From: Mycobacterium mantenii | GTDB lineage: Bacteria; Actinomycetota; Actinomycetes; Mycobacteriales; Mycobacteriaceae | Assembly: GCF_010731775.1 (NCBI RefSeq) | Contig: NZ_AP022590.1 | Location: 1,674,001 to 1,738,000 of the forward strand | Direction: 5' to 3' | Length of the DNA stretch: 64,000 bases | Shown here: piece by piece, positions 57,029-64,000 of the stretch | Position numbering within the stretch: the stretch's first letter is position 1 | Layout of the letters: the number at the start of each line of letters is the position of its first letter | Position numbers and translations under genes: made by a program | Notes under the pieces: generated by a model | The model's database searches: none | The model's input: the letters and a program-made list of their open reading frames with translations, nothing else | What the model was told of the DNA's origin: nothing

Positions 57029-58177
57029 TCACGCGGGGCGCGGTCGCAGCGGGTCGAACAACCCGATGGGGTGGTCGGTGGCTCCGTCGATGGCAAGGTC
57101 GGCAAGGATCTCGCCAACCACCGGAACGAATTTGAAGCCATGTCCGGAGAATCCGCACGCCATGATGATGTCGGCGCCTTGCGGGTGGCACCCGATCACG
57201 AAGTGCCGGTCGGGACTGTTGGAGTACATGCACGTCGCGGCGCGCACGCACTTGCCCGCCAGCGCCGGCAACACCTCGGCCACCCGCGCCTGAATCTCGC
57301 CGATTTCCCGCTCGTGCACCACCCGATCGATGGTCTCCGGCGTACAGGCGATCCCGTTGCGAGCGAAGGCGACTTTCACGCCGCCCCGCGGTCCGTCGAG
57401 CGCCGGAAAGCCGTATATGTGTGTGCCGGAGTAATTCTCGTGAATAAAGACGGGGTAATCCTCGAACGCGGAAACACCGCCAACCGGGTCTAGCCAGTAC
57501 ATCACCTGACGTTCCACCTGGATGGGAATACCGAACTCACCGAGCACCTGGGGAGCCCAGGCACCCGGGCAGATCACCAACCGTCCCGCGGTGTACGCCC
57601 CGTGAGCCGTAACGGCCCGCACACCCGCAGCGGTCTGACTCCAATGCAGCACGGGCTCACCGAATTGCAATTTTGCCCCGGCTTTTTCGGCGATTTCAAG
57701 ATGCGCACGCACCGCCAGCTCCGGTCGCGCGAACCCAGCCTTCGCGTCGTAGACCGCGACCTCTTCCGGACCTGGGCGGAAGTTCGGGAACCGGGCGGTG
57801 ATCTCGGCAGCGTCGAGCAACTCATGCGGCAGATCCCATTGGCGGCTGGCACGCAGGCTACCGGAAACGATCAGGCAGTCCGGGGACCCGATGAGAAGGC
57901 CCCCGGTGAGTCGGTAAACGTCGCACTGAGAATCGGCAGCCAGCTTCTCCCACAACTCATAGGCCCGTAGCAACAGCGGAACATACCTGGGGTCCTCGAA
58001 ATACGCCTGGCGGATGATCCGAGACCCGCCGTGGCTGGATCCCTTGTCATGCGCGGGCTCATGCCGCTCCAGGCCGAGCACCCGGCATCCCCGAGCCGCA
58101 AGATGATAGGCGGCGGCACTCCCCATACCGCCCAATCCGACCACGATGACGTCGTAACCCGTTGTCGTGCCGGCCAT
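57029..58177 (-). CDS. Sarcosine oxidase/N-methyltryptophan oxidase-like flavoenzyme
   Basis: 382 residues of the monomeric sarcosine oxidase (MSOX/SolA) family. The dinucleotide motif [21 protein letters not shown] is followed by [40 protein letters not shown] near residue 315 keeps the Cys that binds FAD covalently. Such enzymes oxidise N-methyl or cyclic secondary amino acids with release of H2O2, or dehydrogenate precursors in antibiotic clusters (NikD type). In this operon it follows a methyltransferase and aminotransferase, so it probably acts on an amino acid building block. It is the last gene of the operon. Confidence 0.85.
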   Translation of the reverse strand: MAGTTTGYDVIVVGLGGMGSAAAYHLAARGCRVLGLERHEPAHDKGSSHGGSRIIRQAYFEDPRYVPLLLRAYELWEKLAADSQCDVYRLTGGLLIGSPDCLIVSGSLRASRQWDLPHELLDAAEITARFPNFRPGPEEVAVYDAKAGFARPELAVRAHLEIAEKAGAKLQFGEPVLHWSQTAAGVRAVTAHGAYTAGRLVICPGAWAPQVLGEFGIPIQVERQVMYWLDPVGGVSAFEDYPVFIHENYSGTHIYGFPALDGPRGGVKVAFARNGIACTPETIDRVVHEREIGEIQARVAEVLPALAGKCVRAATCMYSNSPDRHFVIGCHPQGADIIMACGFSGHGFKFVPVVGEILADLAIDGATDHPIGLFDPLRPRPA

Positions 58178-58217
58178 GTCGAGTTACCTCCGGATCGGGC
58201 CACCTCAGTACAGAGGT

Positions 58218-58979
58218 TTACTGACGGCTGCGCAGCCGGCTGGCCAGCGCGATCTGGGGTCTGAATGGCCCGCCGCGCAGCTCGACCGTGATCGCCGGAT
58301 CGGCGTGGCGGGCAAGCGCCAGCAGCGCCGAGGGGCTGTAGGCGCGCAGCGAGCTGATGAACCCGTCGTGCTGTACCGGTCTCACCGGTGTGAACGGCAG
58401 CCTCACCGCCAACTTCGTGATGTGCCGTAGTGGGCGCGGGCGCCGCAAATCGACGATCAGCAGTTTGTCTGCGACGCGGGTTCCCTCGGCGAACACCCGA
58501 GAGGCCTGCGCCGGTGGCAGGTGATGCAACGACAACGCGAACACGGCGAGGTCGTAGCACCCATCCGGCGCGTCGATCGCGGTGGCGTCCATCTCGCGGA
58601 CCTCCGCGCGCGGGTGCTTGCCCAGGTCACCGGCGGCGATGGCGGCCACCGACGTGGGCTCGATGTCGGTGACCGTGACGTGGGCGGTGGGATGCATCTC
58701 CAGCAGCGCCCGTGATAGCCCGCCGTGGCCGGCCCCGAGTTCGAGAATCTTGGGCTCGGGTATGTCGGCCACCTCGTCGAGCGTGATGCGCGCCAACGCC
58801 TTGTGCACACCGAAAGTCCTTCCGACGCGCTCCATAGAGCGGACCACTTTTCGTTTCAGGTGGTCGACGTCGTCGCGATCGAGGTATTCCAGGCGATCGG
58901 TCTGCAGTCGCCGATCCAGCCACGACGCGTCCGGTCCGCCGCGCGGCATGGTGTCGATGTCGAAGTCCGTGGTAGCCAT
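58218..58979 (-). CDS. Class I SAM-dependent methyltransferase
   Basis: 253 residues. Motif I ILELGAGHGGLSRALLEMHP binds SAM; VTVTDIEPTSVAAI is the acidic end of beta-2; MDATAIDAPDGCYDLAVFAL and LSLHHLP follow. The N-terminal helical part (DRDDVDHLKRKVVRSMERVG) is unusual and is conserved in the decayed copy at 46968. The acceptor (O, N or C) cannot be told from sequence. ATG at 58979 with GGAGAG upstream. The aminotransferase gene ends five bases before it, and the flavoenzyme starts 40 bases after it. Confidence 0.85.
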   Translation of the reverse strand: MATTDFDIDTMPRGGPDASWLDRRLQTDRLEYLDRDDVDHLKRKVVRSMERVGRTFGVHKALARITLDEVADIPEPKILELGAGHGGLSRALLEMHPTAHVTVTDIEPTSVAAIAAGDLGKHPRAEVREMDATAIDAPDGCYDLAVFALSLHHLPPAQASRVFAEGTRVADKLLIVDLRRPRPLRHITKLAVRLPFTPVRPVQHDGFISSLRAYSPSALLALARHADPAITVELRGGPFRPQIALASRLRSRQ

Positions 58980-58984
58980 ACGGG

Positions 58985-60121
58985 TCAACTCTCCTCTCGA
59001 GCGGCACGGCGGTTCGGTGACGGGATTTCAACCATCCAGTCGAACGGGTCATCTCGCCGGCCGTATTGAATGTCGAGGAGGTGGGTGCGCAGTGCATTGC
59101 TCTGTGGGCCTGGCAAACCGTCGGCCACGATAAATTCACGCTCCGGGCCCTTGAATCCAACAATTGGGTTCACCACCGCCCCAGTGCCCACCGCGAAGAT
59201 CTCGCGTATTTTGCCAGAGATGCAATCCTTCTTTAATTCGTCGAACGAGATTTGTCGTTCGACGGGGGCCAACCCATGGGCCGGCGCCAGCGAAAGCATA
59301 CTCGCCCGTGTCACCCCTTCTAGAATCGTCCCCAAGCTTGGAGTGACAAGCTCCCCGTCAGAAGTGATGATGAATATGTTCATCGTGCCGGATTCCTGGA
59401 CATAGCCATCATGGTCGAGGTACAACACGTTATCGCACCCATGCTCCTGAGCTTCCATTTCCGCCAGGAGATTCGACGAGTAGTTGCCGCCGAATTTAGC
59501 ACTTCCGGTGCCCCCCTCCCAGGCGCGAGGGTACCTTCCCACCCACTGCCACATTCCATTGGCTCCGGCCGGAAAATATGGCCCTGACGGGCTCGCGATA
59601 ACTGCATAGGTCACGCGCTGACTTGGCCGAACGGTGAGTCCCTCTTCCGCGCCGAACATGAATGGTCGAAGATACAGGCTGCATTCCCGATCATCGGTGG
59701 GCACCCACGCACGGTCCACTTGCACGAGCGAAATTAGGCTCGAGAGGAAAAGGTTGTCGCTTAACTGAGGAAGAGCCAACCTCGCAGCTGATTGGCGGAA
59801 GCGGTGAGCATTGAGCAGGGGTCTGAACAGCCAAACGCTCCCGTCCGCTCGACCATAAGCTTTCAAGCCCTCAAAGACACCCTGAGCATAGTGGAGGATG
59901 GTACATGCCGGATGGATGGTGAATGGTCTGAGTTCGGTTACGCACGCCTCATGCCAACCGTTGTCCGTGTCCCAGTGAACAATCGACATATGATCGGAGA
60001 AGAAACGGCCGAACCCCGGGTCGGCCAGGATCTTAGCCCGCTCAACGTCCGATAATCGCGATGAGGAGACATCGACCCGAAAAACCTCTGACACAGGCTC
60101 CGCTTCCCTGGCTATCGACAT
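58985..60121 (-). CDS. Branched-chain amino acid aminotransferase-like (fold type IV)
   Basis: 378 residues of the IlvE family. PLP Lys in TGSAKFGGNYSSNLLAE; VFEGLKAYGRADGSVWLFRP; ESGTMNIFII; VTRASMLSLAP. It transaminates branched-chain or related alpha-keto acids with glutamate. A housekeeping IlvE should exist elsewhere, so this copy is probably dedicated to a building block for the NRPS. It is less GC-rich than the core genes. It lies 31 bases after the SnoaL-like gene and five before the methyltransferase. Confidence 0.9.
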   Translation of the reverse strand: MSIAREAEPVSEVFRVDVSSSRLSDVERAKILADPGFGRFFSDHMSIVHWDTDNGWHEACVTELRPFTIHPACTILHYAQGVFEGLKAYGRADGSVWLFRPLLNAHRFRQSAARLALPQLSDNLFLSSLISLVQVDRAWVPTDDRECSLYLRPFMFGAEEGLTVRPSQRVTYAVIASPSGPYFPAGANGMWQWVGRYPRAWEGGTGSAKFGGNYSSNLLAEMEAQEHGCDNVLYLDHDGYVQESGTMNIFIITSDGELVTPSLGTILEGVTRASMLSLAPAHGLAPVERQISFDELKKDCISGKIREIFAVGTGAVVNPIVGFKGPEREFIVADGLPGPQSNALRTHLLDIQYGRRDDPFDWMVEIPSPNRRAAREES

Positions 60122-60152
60122 TTTGCTCCGCCTGACGATATCGGTCGAATTT

Positions 60153-60569
60153 TCATATCAGCGGCGCATAGAAATACGTGCACCGTTTCTTTATCAGCCC
60201 GTTTGGGCCCGGCCGGAAGAAGTCGGCAAACCTGGCGTCGGCGGCCTTTCCCCCACGCACGGTGCCCTCGAAGCTTCCTTCGACGGCCACTGTTCCGGAA
60301 TCAAAAACGATCGATTCGATATTGTGCTTGCCCGACTCGATGATGCGACCATCCACGTAGAAGGACCTGATCGCATCCCTTCCGTTCAGATGCGCATAGC
60401 CGGGCCGAGAGTACTCGGCGTCGACTTCGAACAGTGCGATGATCCCGTCAACGTCCCCCTTATCGACCTCCGCGTAGTACATCTGAACGACATCGGTGAA
60501 ATCTAGGTATTGCATCAGAAACTCCCGAGGACACTTGCCGGTTGGAACGTTGAACCAGAAGTCAGGCAT
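60153..60569 (-). CDS. SnoaL-like (NTF2-fold) protein
   Basis: 138 residues (119 if the second start is used). The pattern VVQMYYAEVDKGDVDGIIAL then FEVDAEYSRPGYAHLNGRDAI is that of small NTF2/SnoaL domains: helix, cone-shaped sheet. Members act as cyclases, isomerases, hydroxylases or simple binding proteins, so the reaction is open. Start choice: the ATG at 60569 has a weak site; the ATG at 60512 (MQYLDFTDVVQMYY) has GGGAG upstream and matches family N-termini better. It lies between the NRPS and aminotransferase genes. Confidence 0.75.
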   Translation of the reverse strand: MPDFWFNVPTGKCPREFLMQYLDFTDVVQMYYAEVDKGDVDGIIALFEVDAEYSRPGYAHLNGRDAIRSFYVDGRIIESGKHNIESIVFDSGTVAVEGSFEGTVRGGKAADARFADFFRPGPNGLIKKRCTYFYAPLI

Positions 60570-60736
60570 CGCCTGGCCAGTGCGCGATTAAAACAATTTT
60601 GTACCGAGCATTGAATGGGTCTTCGCAACCCTGGAGACAGATGAACCGTGCTGCCGCCAAATACTGGATCAATTGAGCACCGCCTTCGTTCAGAAATTGC
60701 GTTGCCCCGAGCGCTGGAGAACATAACGCGATTTCC
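60570..60736. other. Spacer between NRPS and SnoaL-like gene
   Basis: 167 bases, relatively AT-rich. A short minus-strand frame from 60724 has AAGGAAA upstream but runs through the SnoaL-like gene in another frame and has no recognisable product. An internal promoter for the four downstream genes is possible; I could not assign one. Confidence 0.3.
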
Positions 60737-63700
60737 TTACGGCTCTAATAAAAGTTTGAGTTGTTGACCGTAGAGAGCGAGCGATCTGGCGGTCAGCATC
60801 TCGTAGTGTGTGCAGTCGACCGGGCGCTCCGTAATGTCGCCGACAACGTGAGATCGCCAACTCCGTAGGTGGGATCGCGTAGCCAACCGGATTCGCGGTC
60901 CTCGCCAGCGTGACCTCGGGCCGAGAGCGTTCTCGTTGCCATTTCGTGCAGCGGAGAATATGGCCATATCGCCATCAAACACATCAGGTGTGTGTTGCAG
61001 GAGGTACGACTGGCTGGCATTAAAGCTTTTCACCATGAACTCCAACAGCTGCCTCGGCGGAAGAACAAAGTCCCCTGCGTCTTGTTGGTGGATTAATTCC
61101 TCCGCCTGCACATAGGTAAGTGGCCCGGACTGCACCGGAACATCTATGCAATTGGCGCGCAAGATGTATTCAAGGACTTGACTCTGGACCAGAGCTTGAT
61201 TTCTAGCGACGACCTTGACTCGCTTGGCGCTTAATCTGGTGATGATCTTGTTCGCGATGAATGCAGCATCGAGCAGCACAAGGCGTTGGACTTCACACCC
61301 GCGTCGCTGAAGCTCAATGGCGAGCTCGTGGGCGACGACGCCGCCAAAAGACCATCCGAGAAGCTTGTAGGGCCCGTCAGGATAAACGGCTTGGAGCCTG
61401 TCTGCATAGCTTGCCGCCATGCTACGAACGGATGCAGGTTCAGCTTCGCCATCTTGCGGGAGTTGGTTAATCCCGATAATCGGGCAATCCAAGTACTCGC
61501 CCAGAGCCCGATACGACCAGCTAAGCCCGAAACCATCATGAATACAGCACAGCGGAACGCCCGTGCCCTCCTTTAGCACCTCGAGAGGGACTACTTCCGC
61601 CGCGTCGGCATGTCTGCCCAGCTGCCGGCTCAAACTTCTCACGGACGGGGCGTCGAACATGGTGCGCACCGCAAGGCCGGCATCCAATGCCTTGTTGATC
61701 GCGGCGATCACCCGCATCGCCGAAATGCTGTCTCCCCCAAGGTCGAAGAACGAGTCGTCGACCCCGACCCGCTCGAGCCCCAGCACCTTGGCGTAGATGC
61801 CCGCCAGGATTTCCTCGGTGGGTGTGGCCGGGGCCCGATACCCACCGCCGGCATCTTGGTATTCGGGTGCCGGAAGGGCGCGGTTATCGAGTTTGCCGTT
61901 GAGTGTTAGCGGCAGCTCGTCCAACACGATCACCGCGGCCGGCACCATGTAGGCAGGTAGCCGCTCGGCCAACTGGCGACGCGCCGTGGCCGGGTCTGCC
62001 GGGCCGGTGATGTAGCCCACCAGGCGTTTGTCTCCGGGGCGGTCCTCACGGGCGATCACCACCGCCTGCTGCACCCCGTCCAGCCCGGCGAGCGCGGCCT
62101 GAATCTCACCGAGTTCGATGCGATACCCGCGGATCTTGACCTGCTCATCGGCGCGCCCCAGATACTGCAACTGTCCGTCGGCACCCCAACACACCAGATC
62201 GCCGGTGCGATACATCCGCGACCCGGGCGCCCCGAACGGGCAGGCAACAAACCGCGACGCGGTCAACCCGGCCCGGCGCACATACCCGGCGCCCACGCCG
62301 GTACCGGCCACATACAACTCGCCGACCACACCGGCAGGCACCGGGTGCAGCCACCCGTCCAGCACGAACAACGCCGCGCCAGGCACCGGTGAGCCGATCG
62401 GCACCGCGCCCGACCCGGGTGCCAGCGGCGCGCTGATCGTGGCATACACCGTCGTCTCGGTCGGGCCGTAGGCATTGATCATCACCCGCCCGGGAGCCCA
62501 GCGGTCCACCACCTCGGCCGGGCAGGGCTCCGCGGCGACCACCAATGTCGCCGACTCCAACCCCTCGGGCGAGAGCACCCTCACGGCCGACGGGGTTTGA
62601 CTCAACACGCTGACCTTTTCGGCGACCAGCAGGGCGTGGAAGTCGTCCGGGGAGCGCGTCACCGCTTCGGGCACCACCACCAGCCGCCCACCGAACAGCA
62701 GCGCGCCCCAGATCTCCCAAACCGAATAGTCAAAGGCGTACGAGTGGCACTGCGTCCACACCTGTCCCGGCCCCAGTTCCAGGCCGACGTCCAGCAAGTC
62801 GAACAGCCGGATCACGTTGTGGTGGGTGACCGCCACCCCCTTGGGCACACCGGTGGTACCCGAGGTGTAGATGATGTGCGCGAGGTCATCGAGAGCCGGC
62901 GCCGGCAACGCGGTGCCGGGTTGTGCGGCAATGCGGGGATCGTCGACATCAATGACCAGCAGGTCGGACCCCTCTAGCCGGTCGGCCAACCCCGCGGTGG
63001 TGACCGCGGCAATCGGCGCGGCATCGGCCACCATGAACTGCATCCGTGCATCCGGCACCATCGGATCGATCGGCAGATACGCCGCCCCGGTTTTCAGCAC
63101 CGCGAGAATGGCGACGATCGCCTCAGCCGACCGGGAAAACACCAGGGCCACAGACTGTCCCGGGCCCGCGCCGTGCGCGGCCAACAGGTGCGCCAACCGG
63201 TTAGACGCCTCGTCCAGCTCGCGATACGTCACGCATCGGCCTCCGCAGGTCAGCGCCACCGCCTCGGGCGTGCGCGCCACCTGCGCGGCGAACAACGCCG
63301 GGATAGACGCCCCCGTCGCGGGCCGAGTCAACACCGCCCGCTTGCCCATCTCATCCAGCCATGCGTGCTCAGGCGCATCGAGAAGATCCACCGACGACAA
63401 CGGCCGCGTCGGGTCGGCGGTCATCGCCATCACCACCCGCCTCAGCCGCTCGGTCAGCGTCCGAATGCTGTCGGCGTCGAACACGTCGGTGCGGAATTCC
63501 ACCGACCCGGAAATCCCGGCGGGCTCACCAGTCTCGGTCCAGCGTTCGGCCAGGGAAAATGTCAAATCCATGCGAGCGGTCTGCGTGTCCACCGGCAGCG
63601 GCGTGACCTGCAGATCACCCAAGACCGGCTGGGCCGCAGGGTTATTGACTTGCCCGGGAAGGTTCTGCCAAGTGAATATCACCTGGATTAGCGGGTGATG

Positions 63701-64000
63701 GGTGAGCGATCGAGTGGGGTTGAGCCGCTCGACGAGTACCTCAAAGGGCACGTCCTGGTGCTCGTAAGCGGCCAGTCCACGCTGCCGCACCCGGGCCAGC
63801 AGCTCAGCGACGCTGGGATCCCCGGACAGGTCGAGCCGCAACACCAAGGTGTTGACGAAGAAACCCACCAGCTCATCGAGCGCGGAGTCACCGCGGCCGG
63901 CGGTCGCGATACCCACTGCCACATCAGAACTGGCGCTGATCTTGGAGAGCAGCACCGCGAGGGCGGCCTGCATCACCATGAAGGTGGTCGCGTTGTGCTC
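60737..64000 (-). CDS. Non-ribosomal peptide synthetase, terminal C-A-T-TE module (5' part outside window)
   Basis: About 1087 residues are visible; the frame is open to the window edge. It enters in a condensation domain ([41 protein letters not shown]). Adenylation domain: [66 protein letters not shown]. Carrier: [15 protein letters not shown]. Thioesterase: [18 protein letters not shown] with final His in DCTHYEML. By alignment to GrsA the specificity residues read D-Y-W-S-V-A-A-V-Y-K, not a code I can assign, though D-x-W is shared with Thr/Ser-type codes. This is the chain-ending module. The TE part (60.7-61.6 kb) is less GC-rich than the A domain. Confidence 0.93.
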   Translation of the reverse strand, partial: EHNATTFMVMQAALAVLLSKISASSDVAVGIATAGRGDSALDELVGFFVNTLVLRLDLSGDPSVAELLARVRQRGLAAYEHQDVPFEVLVERLNPTRSLTHHPLIQVIFTWQNLPGQVNNPAAQPVLGDLQVTPLPVDTQTARMDLTFSLAERWTETGEPAGISGSVEFRTDVFDADSIRTLTERLRRVVMAMTADPTRPLSSVDLLDAPEHAWLDEMGKRAVLTRPATGASIPALFAAQVARTPEAVALTCGGRCVTYRELDEASNRLAHLLAAHGAGPGQSVALVFSRSAEAIVAILAVLKTGAAYLPIDPMVPDARMQFMVADAAPIAAVTTAGLADRLEGSDLLVIDVDDPRIAAQPGTALPAPALDDLAHIIYTSGTTGVPKGVAVTHHNVIRLFDLLDVGLELGPGQVWTQCHSYAFDYSVWEIWGALLFGGRLVVVPEAVTRSPDDFHALLVAEKVSVLSQTPSAVRVLSPEGLESATLVVAAEPCPAEVVDRWAPGRVMINAYGPTETTVYATISAPLAPGSGAVPIGSPVPGAALFVLDGWLHPVPAGVVGELYVAGTGVGAGYVRRAGLTASRFVACPFGAPGSRMYRTGDLVCWGADGQLQYLGRADEQVKIRGYRIELGEIQAALAGLDGVQQAVVIAREDRPGDKRLVGYITGPADPATARRQLAERLPAYMVPAAVIVLDELPLTLNGKLDNRALPAPEYQDAGGGYRAPATPTEEILAGIYAKVLGLERVGVDDSFFDLGGDSISAMRVIAAINKALDAGLAVRTMFDAPSVRSLSRQLGRHADAAEVVPLEVLKEGTGVPLCCIHDGFGLSWSYRALGEYLDCPIIGINQLPQDGEAEPASVRSMAASYADRLQAVYPDGPYKLLGWSFGGVVAHELAIELQRRGCEVQRLVLLDAAFIANKIITRLSAKRVKVVARNQALVQSQVLEYILRANCIDVPVQSGPLTYVQAEELIHQQDAGDFVLPPRQLLEFMVKSFNASQSYLLQHTPDVFDGDMAIFSAARNGNENALGPRSRWRGPRIRLATRSHLRSWRSHVVGDITERPVDCTHYEMLTARSLALYGQQLKLLLEP

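Noticed and set aside
47434..64000. The accessory region as a glycopeptidolipid locus
   Set aside because: A Gap-like gene, an mbtH relic and an NRPS recall GPL, but no glycosyltransferase, O-methyltransferase set or long mps gene pair is in view; the PKS/FAAL unit and amine oxidase do not belong to GPL.

Overview
The window is mycobacterial chromosome: it is GC-rich, most genes recall Mycobacterium tuberculosis orthologues over nearly their full length, and it holds a complete Pup-proteasome locus, an Mce lipid-import operon and a Mas-like polyketide synthase. The core gene order follows the M. tuberculosis Rv2089c-Rv2129c stretch (recalled, not searched). A slow-growing, M. avium-complex-like species is likely; the species cannot be fixed from sequence alone.

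Layout. 1-6.7 kb: pepE (cut by the window edge), a 5'-3' exonuclease, a DUF4333 membrane protein, helY, tatC and tatA. 6.7-18 kb: the protein-modification and proteasome region, with pafC-pafB (DNA-damage regulators), pafA (Pup ligase), prcA-prcB-pup, dop and mpa, plus two conserved genes (Rv2113-like, Rv2114-like) between dop and mpa. The M. tuberculosis insert between pafA and prcA is absent. 18-24.4 kb: lppK, a DUF503 gene, trmI, a RecB-like nuclease, a flavin disulfide oxidoreductase, a DUF4126 membrane gene, hisG and hisE.

24.4-38 kb is a block not found at this place in M. tuberculosis: a TetR regulator divergent from a complete mce operon (two YrbE permeases, six Mce proteins, one Mce-associated protein), then a secreted MPT64-like protein and a GH77 4-alpha-glucanotransferase.

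38-45.8 kb: metH, a PAC2-family gene, ansP1 and an SDR gene. The metH here resembles the E. coli enzyme rather than the usual mycobacterial MetH. It is preceded by what reads as an S-adenosylhomocysteine riboswitch with an SD-sequestering expression platform. A decayed fragment of the native mycobacterial metH lies directly upstream. Together these suggest replacement of metH in place by an acquired copy that came with its own RNA switch.

45.8-64 kb is an accessory biosynthetic region. A fatty-acyl-AMP ligase and a Mas-like PKS (KS-AT-DH-ER-KR-ACP) form one minus-strand unit. A Gap/Sap-type membrane protein is divergent from them. A second minus-strand operon encodes an NRPS end module (C-A-T-TE, cut by the window edge), a SnoaL-like protein, a branched-chain aminotransferase, a methyltransferase and a sarcosine-oxidase-type flavoenzyme. 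This looks like a lipopeptide pathway that I cannot match to a described product. At its left border are the remains of an mbtH gene, whose conserved Trp codons have become stops, joined to a decayed copy of the cluster's methyltransferase. No insertion sequence, tRNA, rRNA or CRISPR array was seen.
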